Shown piece by piece: positions 46,601 to 58,539 of a stretch of 64,000 bases of DNA (the first letter of the stretch is position 1; each line of letters opens with the position of its first letter). The position numbers were made by a program, and so were the translations under genes. The notes below the pieces were generated by a model. It saw nothing but the letters and a program-made list of their open reading frames with translations, was not told the DNA's origin and made no database searches. Source of the DNA: Ahaetulla prasina (lineage: Eukaryota; Chordata; Lepidosauria; Squamata; Colubridae); assembly GCF_028640845.1 (NCBI RefSeq), contig NC_080546.1, positions 69,097,205 through 69,161,204 of the forward strand, in the 5' to 3' direction.

Positions 46601-49600
46601 ATACAGTATCAAAAAAATTGCTAGAGTGAAACCAAGCACCAATTTTACTCATGTTTGCTTCAACTTAAATTACTTACCTGTTTACTTTGTCCAAATTTTC
46701 CTACGCAGATCCAGACTGGAGAGGTTATGTACCCTTTCTGCAAGTGGTGGAGACAGAATGTAACACTCTTCAAAGGTGATGTTAATCTTCATTGAAGTGT
46801 TTGAAATTCTGGGATTGATTTAACTACAGTACTCCATACTACGTATTTCATTTCTTTTTATGTAATCCTTTAGTTAAAACTGTTAAGAGGGCACTAATGT
46901 TGCAGACACATATATTATGTTTTAATCATCTTGCTATGGAAGAAGTTACAAACACAATATCCATTATGCTTATTGTATTATGCTGGCACTGTAGAGTAAC
47001 ATGTGCAAATATGCGGGTTTAGAATATAAGACTGCAGATATATTTTCATTTTGCTTGATACAAAACCATCAAGAGTACTAAACATTTGAACATTCTACTC
47101 TGATTTTTAAAAATATCAGAACATTTTTAAAATATTAGATTTAAATAAAAGATTTTTTTCAACTAATACCAATTTCTCATAATGTAAATCACCAGTTTTT
47201 TATAGTGTAGAGATTTTATTAAAAATAAATGAGGAATGAGTTAGTTCCCTTTTCGGTCAGATCCTTTTTTCCAAAGGTAGTTTTAGAATCAGGATACAAC
47301 TGCCAAATAAAAAGTTACCATAAAAATCTATGCAATGTCCTGAGAAAAGCCTAGTTTATGTTTACTAAAAGCTTATTATATTTCAGTTTCTTATATTATT
47401 GGAGTAGTAAGTCCGGTGTATAATTTTTGTGAATATAAAAGATCAATGGGAAAATAGCATATTAATATGTGAGACTAGTTTGTAATTGTTGGAAATGATT
47501 AAAATGTTTTTTAAGAGAAGCAAAAAAGCAACAAATGTAACTTGTTTTTCAGAATGGTATGAATAAATATTGGAAGAGTATTAACACCAAAGATAGCTTA
47601 TTTAAAAAGCCACATTTAAATTAACCATAAGTTAGCAATATATAGGACCAGTCCATAGGCTTTTTCCAATTGCGAGAGACAGTAGATCTCCCATCATTCA
47701 AGAAGGACTGATAATCAAGATTAAAACAAAATGAATACTTGAATTTAGCAAAGTATTGTTTCAGTATTTTTCAGTTCAATATTTCAACATATTACTGTAA
47801 TACTCTACTTCTCAGAAGAAATAATAAAAATAAAGCCATAACGTAATTTGATTAGTTTGTTTCAAGTGAGTTTATAAATACATATTCGTATTTAATATAT
47901 ATGACAAGATTTACATTTTCATTTAAAGAAACTTCAGTTTTTTTCAGTTTTGATATACTGAACTATACTACAACTTCCCCTTTAATTGAACTTTTATCCA
48001 GTTTCTTAGATAATATATATTTTGATCACATATCCTTCTTGTGCTTTATAGTATCTCCATGAACGAATACATTCTACAGTTCATTTTCAAATTTTTTCGT
48101 AAAGAATATTTTTCCCACATTTAATTTTTCCTTCATTAAATTTCATTGATGTAAGAGTTATTCATTTTTCTATATAATATTGTGGGAGTGGGGAGTCTTA
48201 AAATTTAAAAATCCACCCTTTCTTGGTTGCACAAAGAAAATTGATCCATCGCCCTTAAATATCAAACACAATCTATTATCACTGATAAATTAAGCAGCAT
48301 TTACAAAAACAAAGCAAATTAAGGATTAACTCCAGTTCAATCCATTTCTCTAGGCAGCATAATGAAGGAAACAATGCATAGCTATAAAGTAGCATAAGCA
48401 AATGACAATATTTCTATATTATTTCTATTTATTTTTCAGCAAAATCTTTTTCTCATAAACATATCCAGAATATATCAATACTCATATTTACTATGTGAAA
48501 TAGCAAGTTTGTTATTTCCCATTTACCATATGTGCTTGACCAGAAAAGTTGAAAATAGCCTGCCTTTGCATGATTTCAAATGATTTTAGTGTGCTATGAC
48601 CCCACAATATTTCAGAATTCCAGGCATGGTTGAATTTGAGAACATGCCATTATACGTATAATTATGATTTATGGCTTAATGGGATATAACTGCAACCAAA
48701 TATATTTATAAATTTAAAACTTGCTTTCAGTTGACATTTTATGAGCAGAATGAGCAAAATGGGAAGGATGAATAGATCACACTTTTTTTGTTTCACATAA
48801 ATTACATTCACATTATCACACTAAGCTACGTGAAGACAGTACATGAAAAACAAAACCTTCAATTTATAATGAATCACATACTGCAGTAAATTCAGATGTT
48901 TTAGAATAGAGTAACAGAGTTGGAGGGGACCTTGGAGGTCTTCTAGTCCAACACCCTGTTTAGGCAGGAAACCCTATACCACTTCAGACAAATGGTTATC
49001 TAATCTCTTCTTTAAAAACTTCCAGTGTTTGAGCATTTACAACTTCTGCAGGCAAGTTGTTCCATTGATTAATTGTTCTAACTGTCAGGAAATTTCTCCT
49101 TAGTTCTAAGTTGTTCTCTCCTTGATTAGTTTCCATCCATTGCTTCTTGTTCTACTCTCAGATGATTTGGAGAATATTTTTACTCCCTCTTCTTTGTGAC
49201 AACCTCTGAGATATCGGAACACTGCTATCATGTCTCCCCTAGTCCTTCTTTTCATAAGACTAGACATATCCAGTTCCAGCAACCGTTCTTTATGTTTTAT
49301 CCTCAAGTCCCCTAATCATCTTCATTGCTCTTCTCTGCACTTTTTCTAGAGTCTCAATATCTTTTTTACAACATGGCGACCAAAATTGGATGTAGTATTC
49401 CAAGTGTGGCCCTATCAAGGCATTATAAAGTGGTATTAACACTTCACGTGATCTTGATTCTATCTGTCTGTTTATGGAGCCTAGAACTGTGTTGGCTTTT
49501 TTGGCAGCTGCAGCATACTGCTGGCTCATATTTAAGTGACAGTCCACTAGGACTCCAAGATCCCTCTCACAGTCGCCACTATTAAGCAAGGTATCACATA

Positions 49601-52600
49601 TACTGTGCATTTTGTTTTTCTTGCCTAAATGTAGAACCGTACTATTTTCACCATTAAATCTCATTTTTAAAGGCTTAGTGTGACGTGAAAATCCAGCTTG
49701 AGAAATCAAGTAAGTTGCCATAACAAGGAAGTGTCTTTTCAAATAAAAATATAATTGACTACTACAAAAATTGAGAGGTGCAGTGACTCAGTGGCTTAAA
49801 AGATGCCAGAGAAGATCTATATTCATACTACTGTGTGAGGAAGTGACGAAGTGAGGTCCCATCACTTGCCACAGCTCCTGCTAACTTAACAGTTTGAAAT
49901 CATGTAAATGAAAGTAGATAAATCTATACCATTTCAGTGGGAAGATAGCAGCATTCCAAGTTTCACCATACACTCTGCGCTGCAGCATGGTGTCATGCTG
50001 GCCACATGACTGAGGAAATGTCTTCAGACAGTGCTGGATCAATAGATTAAAGAAATAGAGACGAGTACCTCCCCCTAGTCAGCTATGACTAGCGGAATAA
50101 AACCTGCAGGAACTTCTTTACCTATTACCACAAAAATTAAGTTTCCATCCCTTCTCTGTTAAGTACTAAGAAGTTTTAAAAGATTTTTAAAGGTCACTAT
50201 CTTGTAGACTTATTTCAAAGGTAATTAAAAAAGGAGATCCAAACTTTATATTGTAATTAACATAAATGAAATTTAACTTTCTTAAAACCATAAGGAAAAA
50301 TAAATTAAATGGGTATGAAAATCAATTCCCAAACATAGCATTTTTTCCTACTGAACCTTTTTTAATGATAACACTTTTAAATAGAAAAGATCAATTAGAG
50401 ATCCAAATTAACTGCCACTACCTTTTCAATAACACTTGAAAGAATATCTCAGTGTTAAATGGCTTAAAGGCAAAGAATCCATGGATGGATAGAAGAAAAC
50501 TGTATATCTAAAATAATTTTAAAAATATTAATTCTCTACATATGCTACAAAGATTTTTTTAAAGTAATAAGCAAGATGTGGTTTGCTTCTTAATAACAAA
50601 ATTAAAAACACACTAGTATGAGGTGATAGTATTTTTACTGTATACACATACACCTCTGAACGGGAGAAAAACTTGAAATACCACAAATGTTTCTGAAGAA
50701 GCTGCCTATTAAGTGGAATGGGCATTTTAGATACATTATGCCAAAATAATAACAATTGATGATGATTAAAATTAAAACCAAAGTTTTAAAAACTTACCCA
50801 AGTGCATGAGTGCAAAATGTGCTGCTAGCTCTTTTGCATCTTCTACTGTTGTGCAGAGTTTGTCTGGCATAAAATAACTCTGGGATCCATTTGCAACCGC
50901 CGGAATAACAATCTTATATACCAGCAAAATTTTTCCATCTTGACTTGTAGTCGAATATAAGTAATATTCTGGAGGTGCCCAGTTATTTTTGTTGCAATAA
51001 TAATCTAACTGCATCACAGCAGAACTAAAATGACTAGATTTTAAAGAGTACATGCTAATTGGAGTAAGTTTTGTTCCTGGAAAAAATGGGTAAGTACACC
51101 TTTCAATTTCAGGAGGACTTGGACTATTCTGCCCATTAAGGCGTATTGGAAGATTTGCTGGTTTTGTTAGTGATTTATGATGACCATCTTCTTTGTTTGT
51201 AAAGACTAAAAGATTTTCAGAACTGGGGCTAATTTGGCCATTAAGATGTTGTCTCCAAGTGCTTTCTTTGTTTACTGGCTTAGCTAGTGTTACCTCAATG
51301 CTAGCACCATCAATACATTTTCCGTTCATAACTGACATAGAAGCAACTGCATCATCTCGGTTGAAAAAATGAACAAAAGCGTAATCTCGAAGTTTCTTTA
51401 CCCGTTCAATAGCTCCAGGTTTAAATTTGTTAAACTCAGCCTTAATTGTTTCTTCTGTGGTTGACATCATCAAGTTTCTAACATACAGTACTTTTACTCT
51501 CTGCATTGTTTCTTCATCTACTTCTTTTTCTGGGTCTGCCCAATCTACTTGAATAGTGTGTCCCCATAACTGGAAAGTTCCTACCACCAAAAAAAAAAAA
51601 AAAGTTTTCGTCAGTTTTTTTTAAAAATTTAAATAGAAGTAGTTTTGCTCCCCTTAAGTTTTGAAGAAAGATATCCAACAGGACAGACTACAATTACTAA
51701 ATACAGCAAATTCCCATTAGGTTTAAATACCAAGAACAATAAGGGAATGTATTTTAAAATAAATTATCTTAAGAAATTAATGGAAAGAAATTTTTCTAAC
51801 AGAAATCTTATGGTAATGAATTTTATGGCATTAACTTATGGGTACTCGATGTGATTTATAAATTAATAAACTTGTTAGACCTCCATGAGTTATAAAGTAT
51901 CAATAATTCTGCAAAAACAAACTTTCTCCAGTTATATATGGCTTTTTGCAATGCACTCTAGAAACTTAAATTGCTAGTTCTGAAAATTCCTAGTTGCTGA
52001 CTGGCAATGTTGCCATTTGCACTCCTCTCATTAAATGGAAGCAAGGCAACTGGGAAAAGACTACTGCTGAATTCTTAGTGTTCTCTAAGCTTGTTAGTTT
52101 GCTTGCAAACATTTTATTACCCAACTAGGCAACACCATCAGTGATAGTAAGTGTATAATTTGCTTGTGGGAAGCAAACTTATTCTCTAGCACTGATGATG
52201 TTACCTACTCAGATAATGAAAGATCTGCAAGCAAATAACCTTTCTCAGAGATCACCAAGGACTGTAAACCCTGAGCTATCTGTCTTCGATTCTGTTGAAA
52301 ATCTGCTGCTGAACCTTCATTCCTAGGAAAACCAATTGGATTTCAAAAGTATGGCAGCTGGCAAGATAGTTCTTGATAAATGTCCTGATGAAACACCCCA
52401 AAACACATTCTGCCCTCTTTGTTCAATTCTCTCCTGCCAAGTTCTTGCTTGGTAACATCTCCCCCTTCTCAAAAGAAGCCTTTAAAGCAGGACAATGGAG
52501 AATCATTTAAAGAAAAAGAGGTGAAGGAAAAAGTGAGTGAAAGGAGGTGGAAAATAAGCTAGAAATAATACAAGGGAAACGAGGTAACTTTGGAGTTTGG

Positions 52601-55600
52601 GAGTTTGCCACTTGCTCTCCTGATGTTCTTTTATTAATCTGGATTCCTGATCAGTGGTTCTTGTAGATTTGAACCATATTGACACAACTCTAATATAGAA
52701 TGCAAATATGGACATTCTAATCCCTGAGAAAATCTGATGATTCTGCCACTTCAGTTCCTGAAGCTGGTACTGAAGGAAAATGGTCGCTATATCAGCTTTA
52801 AGAGCCCCTGCCTGAAGAACCTTACAACATGCCTGGTTAAGGAAGGGAAAGTGGCTGGAATAGGACTACTTAGCATCAGAGGTGATTGAGGTGCTAACAC
52901 AGCACATGACAAGACAAATTCTCCTGACTTGCTTGTCATTTAAATTTCAGTAATATAGAGGATTAATGTGTTAGGGCTTTTGGACAAGATCAGGCTACTA
53001 ACCCTGCTGCCCTCTCCTGGCTGTAGCAGTTGTCCAATAATAGTACTACAAGCAATTGTATAAGGTATGTTGCTTTTACCAGCAAATTACTCAGAGCTTT
53101 GTGTTGCACTCTTCCTTGTCTTGAGCGGGCATTCTTCTTATGCCCACTGGTCATATGCCATGTGGGTATTTTCTCTTTTACATTAAGAGCTGGCACTCTA
53201 AAGAAAGCACACTCTGTCTGTCTGCCTTTTAACCCAGCAGCCCCCAACCTTTTGGGCACCAAGGACCGGTTCTGTGGACGTTTTTCCTCAGACCGAAGGG
53301 GGCGTGGTTTTGTGTGTTGCCTGCATCCCACAGATGGGGTCTTGCTTGTTTGTGCAGACTGGTTTCTGGCATGCCACAGACTGGTGCCAGTCCATGGACC
53401 AGGGGGTTGGGGACCCCTGTTTTAGCCCATCAAAAACATGTACGAACCACACCTGCAAATTTACTTACAAAACTCAGGCAATCTAATTAGATAAAATATT
53501 AAGTCAAAGAGAGATTGAGGTAAGTGGTTTATGACATAATGTTTTTGTCATAATTGATTTTTGCCATTTTATTTCTAAAACTATTCATTTCCCTATACTA
53601 TGAGCTCAGAGCACCTGTTTTAAAAAGTCTATTAAAACATTGAATATCCAGCCTTTTAACTGCAAAAAATTGATTGCCTCTACTGTAACACAAGTACAGT
53701 TCAATTAAACATGAAATTAAGTTTATACCATGAATAATAAAGGGGTGAGATCCATATAATCACATTGTAGTAATTCAGAGTAGAGGAATAGTCCATTACT
53801 GAATTAACAGTAAGAATACCATGCATATCATTAGCTATCTTAGCTAATTTGCAAAATTCTAAACCATGCTTTCCTGTTAACCTTCTAGGATATAATGTAA
53901 GCATAGATCGTGATAGTGTGCTCAATGCACAGATGTTGCCTATAACTTCCATCATCTTTACAAAAAATACTGAGATATCCTGTCTGCTTACAGCAAGTGA
54001 AATTTGCCTACCTTACTTTCAAATCAAGACTACTCACTTTTAAAACAGCAATATACAAATATCTACATTTAGTAGAAAATGGGAGGTATTTTTAATTTTA
54101 ACAATAAAGGTTCTAGGAAAGAACTGCAAAAGAGAAACCTACAACCAGGGGATATCATAATACATTTCAGCCATGTTTATTTTTCTCAAAATCTCTGCTT
54201 TGACAAGATGGAAGCAAAGGAATCTGGCACTCATGCATACTGAATAGCTTTTAGTGTAACTTAAACATATATGTTCTCAACAAGAATATGATTAAACCTT
54301 CTATGTAAAGAATGAACATATTTACCAGGAATTAATTTTCTCCTTGCCATAGCTGCAGCTCTGTGGGATTCGTATTCTACAAAGGCAAACCCACGATTTT
54401 TTGTCTTGTCCGTTGCACTTGGATACACAAGAACATCTACAACACCTTCAGTGACTTTTCTCATTTCATCCAAGATTTCTTCTTTCTTCTTTTCCTTTGG
54501 AATGGCTCCAATGAATAGTCTGCAGTTATCCAAACTTATACAAACACCAATAAACTTTCCAGGACGAATCTCATAATTATTAAGGGTCTTAATGGCAAAC
54601 TGAGCTTCTTCTTTTGTTGTATACATTACAAAAGCATATCCACGATTCTCACCACTAAATTCCATCATCAATCTAAATTCATAAATCTTCCCAGCTCTTT
54701 CAAAAATAGGAACTAATTCATCCTCATATATATCACGAGGAATTTTTCCCACAAAAACTTCACAGCCTCGGGGTGGTGGCGGACCTTCCCAACCTTAAAA
54801 AACACATTCAACATATTTTTATTAATTGAAAGTAAGAAAAAAATCCTGGCCAATCTTTTATCATATTATTTCACTGTCAATTACCTTAAAACAATTTGGG
54901 AGGTTTTCATGTAATATCCAACAGATTATACAAACTAAAATGCTAGTGCACTCTACAAATACTGATTGTCCAACAGTTCTCCATTAGATATGGTTTATAT
55001 TATCTGGTCAAAATTTATTTCAGTGAATTCTATTTAAACAAAGACTACTTCTTTGATTTAAATTCAGTCCTAAATATGAATAGTGAGGAATATAACCGTA
55101 TCATACTTGGTTCAACTGGAATACCTAAAATTAAGTAAAGCATTTTAACTTAAAAAGGAATTGTCATATTGTAAAGAAATGCAACGTGTACTCCATGGTT
55201 ATTCGGCAGATATCAAAAACACTGTGAAAAAATATTCTGTGCAGATAGCATTTACGGAGTAATCCATTCTGAACTAAACATGCCTGGTTGGGGGGTTCTG
55301 GTCTATATGTGGAATGAAGTGGACAAGTGGACTTTTGTTCTGGACAAAAGTGATGATGGGACAGAAGAGAAAAAGTCAAGGATATCAGCAGCTTAGGAAG
55401 ATAAGGGGACAATGGAAGGGGAACACTTGGGCAAAACACTTAGGAAGCAATGGGAGAAAAGCCAGTGGGCCACTACTGGGTTAAGCTGGCAGGTTAAGAG
55501 TTGGAAGGGACATTGGAGGCCAATCCCCTGCTCATGCAGGAGACCTGTACTAGAGATTCAAACTGCCGACCTTTCTGATCAATAAGCTCAGTGTCTTAGC

Positions 55601-56120
55601 CACTGAGCCACCTAGTAAGGTAAGAGGTGAGAGGTCTGGTGAGAGGTGGGAAGGAAGAAATAGTGCCAGGAAGGTAAGATGATCTGAGGGAGTATGCCAC
55701 ACTGGGAACTATGTGGGACAGAAAGAGTACAATGTACACCCATACCTATTCCACCTGGCAACCATAGCTAACCTGAAATGGTTCAGCAGAATATCTGAAA
55801 TACAATGGTTTATTATGAGTTGGGTATTCTCCCATTTCGCACATAACTTAACCAAAGCTAGGCTATTACCTAGACAATAATTACAGTCTATGTTTTGTGT
55901 GTATTAATCATTTTTCAATTATTTATTTTTCCAAAATTAATATTTTCAAATCAAGCACTAATCAAATACCTGGTGGGGGTCCACCAAATTTTCGTTGTCC
56001 ATTTTCTTGAACCATATTATAGCCTGTCTTCTCCATAAGAGCCAATAAGGCAGCTTCATTCTGAGTACGAGATCTAACTTTATTACATCCATTTGTTACA
56101 TCTGTATGTTCTTCATTCAT
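43476..56120 (-). CDS. RBM46: RNA-binding motif protein 46 (RBM46), four coding exons
   Basis: Coding exons 56120-55970, 54793-54326, 51580-50798 and 43675-43476 join in phase (151, 468, 783 and 200 nt) to 533 codons plus TGA. RBM46 is a germ-cell RNA-binding protein needed for gametogenesis and meiosis in mammals. Domains seen: conserved N-terminus ([14 protein letters not shown]); RRM1 about 61-139 (RNP2 VFVGKI, RNP1 RGYAFVMY at 102-109); RRM2 about 141-223 (LFIGAI 143-148, RGFAFVEY 184-191); RRM3 about 236-308 (VLYVRNL 237-243, RDYAFVHF 271-278); and a DND1/A1CF-type dsRBD-like region about 390-467 ([19 protein letters not shown]). The C-terminus ends SSQASFF. The ATG at 56120 ([13 protein letters not shown]) matches family starts. 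All splice junctions are GT-AG and the ORF is intact. It belongs to the A1CF/SYNCRIP-related RRM family; RBM46 is preferred over A1CF or RBM47 by the N- and C-termini. Confidence 0.97.
44690..45016 (-). mobile_element. tRNA-derived SINE in RBM46 intron, with target duplication
   Basis: Flanked by GTTGATAT at 44682-44689 and 45017-45024. The minus strand starts with the A-box region GTGGCTCAGTGGTTAAAGAC and ends CCTTTACTTTTACC. A diverged full-length copy. Confidence 0.85.
45475..45595 (-). repeat. Fragment of the TAGTCCTCAA family
   Basis: CTCCTTGACTTACAACCATT followed by AATGATTGTTCGAACTCACT and GCCCAATTGTGGTCAATAGA resembles one end of the family. The other end is absent. Confidence 0.4.
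46410..46575. mobile_element. Short hAT-type element in RBM46 intron
   Basis: Starts CGGGAGTCGCCAACCTTTC and ends ACTGGTTGGTGACCGCTG (inverted). Flanks GTTTATAC and GCTGATAC agree at 6 of 8. It contains the GGACCACT words typical of this family. Confidence 0.65.
46590..48895. other. AT-rich intronic DNA
   Basis: RBM46 intron sequence with no recognised repeat family or gene. Confidence 0.4.
48903..49742 (-). mobile_element. CR1 LINE 3' part in RBM46 intron
   Basis: Minus-strand ORF 49742-49290 encodes the RT C-terminus: [77 protein letters not shown]. After a frameshift, 49306-49106 continues ([20 protein letters not shown]). The 3' UTR ends at GTTGGAGGGGACCTTGGAGG / ACAGAGTTG. 5'-truncated and inactive. 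Confidence 0.9.
49773..50129 (+). mobile_element. tRNA-derived SINE in RBM46 intron, with target duplication
   Basis: Flanked by ACAAAAATT at 49764-49772 and 50130-50138. Starts GAGAGGTGCAGTGACTCAGT (tRNA-like head) and ends GCAGGAACTTCTTTACC. The middle carries CATGCTGGCCACATGACTGA. More diverged than the copies at 40273 and 10993. Confidence 0.85.
50798..51580 (-). CDS. RBM46: RBM46 coding exon 3
   Basis: 783 nt encoding residues 207-467, from the end of RRM2 ([13 protein letters not shown]) through RRM3, the linker and the dsRBD-like region. The acceptor GGTGGTAG is preceded by a run of 16-17 T. The donor is GTAAGT. Confidence 0.96.
52090..52236. repeat. Fold-back repeat in RBM46 intron
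   Basis: Left arm TTGCTTGCAAACATTTTATT ... CAACACCATCAGTGATAG and right arm TAGCACTGATGATGTTACCT ... GATCTGCAAGCAAAT are inverse copies of about 47 nt separated by about 45 nt. Confidence 0.65.
53235..53419. mobile_element. Short hAT-type element in RBM46 intron
   Basis: Starts CAGCAGCCCCCAACCTTTTG and ends GGGGGTTGGGGACCCCTG (inverted). Flanks TTTTAACC (53227-53234) and TTTTAGCC (53420-53427) agree at 7 of 8. Confidence 0.8.
54326..54793 (-). CDS. RBM46: RBM46 coding exon 2
   Basis: 468 nt between acceptor TTTTTTAAG and donor GTAAATATG, encoding residues 51-206 ([19 protein letters not shown] through ARRKLIPG). It contains RRM1 and most of RRM2. The AAG acceptor is non-preferred but gives the only family-consistent join. 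Confidence 0.95.
55490..55615 (-). mobile_element. SINE head joined to a CR1-like end
   Basis: 55549-55611 is the inverse of the tRNA-like head (GGTGGCTCAGTGGCTAAGAC, then CGGCAGTTTGAATC). Immediately left, GAGTTGGAAGGGACATTGGA resembles a CR1 3' end. No SINE body is present. Not a functional tRNA gene. Confidence 0.6.
55970..56120 (-). CDS. RBM46: RBM46 coding exon 1
   Basis: 151 nt encoding residues 1-50 plus one base, ending GGACCCCCACCAG then GTATTTGAT. The acceptor lies just upstream of the ATG (CTCCTTAAG or TTACAG), so only a few nt of 5' UTR are in this exon and at least one non-coding exon must lie further upstream. Too short to stand out as an ORF. Confidence 0.93.
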
Positions 56121-56134
56121 TTCTGTAACATCTT

Positions 56135-57375
56135 AAGGAGAATCAATAGTTATTATATATATGGAAAACATTCCATAGAAAGGAGTTCTTACATGAAAAT
56201 CAAACATTTACATCTATAAATAATTTCAAGGAAAAGTAAAGCTATACCTATAGAAAGTAGCAAAAGATTCTCAAGCTGGTTTATTAAATAGTGATTTTGA
56301 TTACATTAGGTTTTCAACATATGCTATATGGTTTATTTCTGATTTTACTACTACATTCCTCAAAAAATCAAACTGCTATATATATGGAAATGGCAGAATA
56401 AAAATGGCAAACTAAATCAAACTATCCAAATTATACATACTGTACATTAAATTAAAATTGAAATCATGTTCAAGATTTCAAGATTTAGATTTTCCTTCTG
56501 AGATTATAGAAAGTGCTTTGAGAAATCTAATGTCAAAAATCTCCTTCAGCCAAACTTTTATTTCCTAATGGAATCTTGAGAAGAGATAAAATATATCATG
56601 GGAATAGGGCAAATCCAGCTGAAATTTGCTGGATGCACAGACCTCTACCATATGAATTTAAAATGGGACTATGGGATCGCTGATCTAAATTATTTTGTCA
56701 ACGTCTATTTTGCAAATTATGTTGAAGTCCTCTGAGAAAGGGTTTTGCATTATTTTGTTTGGCGAGTTATACTGGTTAAAGAGTTAATCTAATATGAGTA
56801 AACTCAAATAAAAGTCAATTCTTAGCCCCAGAAGCTGACTTGATAATTTAGCCCAACCTACTTCGTAGTGTTATTCTAGTTAGGAAAATTGGAGAAGGAA
56901 TATATGAATACTACTTGAGCTGATGGATGAGGATATAAATTTAGCAAATAAAATAGTGAATATTCAAATTTTCGTATATTCATATAAAATAAAGCATAAA
57001 TTTTTATAAATATCAACAGTATAAAAAGCTATAATACTCGTTGATATCTCTCTCTGGGTAGAAATTCAAATACTTGATGGTAACTATTAGAGGCTGAATC
57101 CTATTCAAATTCTTATTTAACATGTTTGCTTTAAACAAATCAACAAAAATAGAATAGCATTTGAGCATGTAGAGTTCTGTATAAGAATGAATCATTATTT
57201 TTTTCACCGTAGAACCCATTGCTACTTGATTTAAATACTTATTAATCAACTACCTGAATTGAAATGCTTCATTACGGAGAACTAAATAATCATAAAGTGT
57301 AATTTCAAACATCATATTCAAATTAATCCAGCATTTATTTTATAATTTGGGATTGAAAATTCAGTAACAGACTGG
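56135..57375. other. AT-rich RBM46 upstream/intronic DNA
   Basis: No feature recognised. Confidence 0.4.
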
Positions 57376-57378
57376 AGT

Positions 57379-57771
57379 ACAGTACTTCTCAACTTACAGC
57401 CGTAATTGGGACCAGTTTCTGTTGCTAAAAACAGTTTTTGAATCTATCCCAATTTCAGGCCTTCTTTCACCATGGTTTTTACGTGAATTACTGTAATTAT
57501 TAAGTGACTCACTTGATCATTAAGCAAATTCAGCTTTTCCCATTGACTTTGCTTGTTGAAAGCCTGTGGGAAGGTTCAAATGGCCATCACATGACCCTTG
57601 GATGCTGCAACCATCATAAACACACACCAATTGCTCTTAATTTTGATCACATAAACATAGGGATGTGTGATGGTTGTAAGTGCAAAGACCAGGTATAAGT
57701 CACTTCTGTCAGTGCCATTGTAATTTTGAAATCTCACTAAACGAATGGTTGTAAATTGAGGTCTACCTGTG
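57379..57771 (+). mobile_element. TAGTCCTCAA-family repeat, copy 2
   Basis: Starts ACAGTACTTCTCAACTTACA and ends TTGAGGTCTACCTGT (inverted). Internal ATTGACTTTGCTTGTTGAAA, CACATGACCCTTGGATGCTG and CATAAACATAGGGATG match copy 1 in the same order. Confidence 0.65.
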
Positions 57772-58190
57772 TATACTTGTAAAACATATTTTGAAGAAAT
57801 AGTCACCAAAATGCATTTTTTCAACTCTGAAACAGCTCAGACTGATTGGCAGTCTTAATACAATGCATTTTAGAACCATGTTTTTCTACTGAAGAACACT
57901 GAAAAATATATATCACATATTGCTTTATTACAGAGGAAGGTACAGTAGAATTTAGAGACAAACCTAAACTAGTGGTGGTGAATTAAGTAGATGAGTAACA
58001 AAAACTGCTATTCCCAAAATTCTGCCAGCTTTAGAACTGACAGTTATCCTTTGCTAATTTGGTTCATTTTAAAATTCTTATTTTAGCTTGATAAGCAAGG
58101 AAGGGGAAATTTTTCAGTGGATTTTTCAAAAAACAAAATGGACTCACATATACAATGGTAGACTTATGCCAACAGAGTATGCTATATATT

Positions 58191-58534
58191 CAGGGTAGAT
58201 AAAAATGGATTTTTAAAAATTTTTATGAAATTTATTTTAATAAAATGCTTTTGGAGTAAAAATCTATCTAAAGATAATTTTCTATTTAAGATACATTAAC
58301 AATTTAGTTTATTCAGCATGAAATGGAGCTTACATATGTAGCATGAGGCTGTATATTCTGCAATATTGGGATTGTTTGGTGGGTCAACAGAGGGTGAGAG
58401 GAGGAGTCACTGCAGGACAGAGATGGTAGTTGCTCTTTAAAAATTATGATTTAGATGGAGTTGATTTAAATCAAGCCTTTTTACTAGTAATTTAATTTAT
58501 GATTTAAATTGACTTGATTTAAATCAAATCCACG
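58191..58534. mobile_element. Non-autonomous element with ATTTAAATCAA termini
   Basis: Begins CAGGGTAGATAAAAATGG and ends TTGATTTAAATCAAATCCAC, imperfect inverted ends. A second GATTTAAATCAAG lies inside the right end. No clear target duplication. Confidence 0.45.
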
Positions 58535-58539
58535 GGATT

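Noticed and set aside
49290..49742. 150-codon ORF inside RBM46 as an alternative exon
   Set aside because: It is the reverse-transcriptase end of a CR1 LINE.
55549..55611. tRNA gene
   Set aside because: Only a decayed SINE head; no complete cloverleaf, no terminator, and joined to CR1-like sequence.
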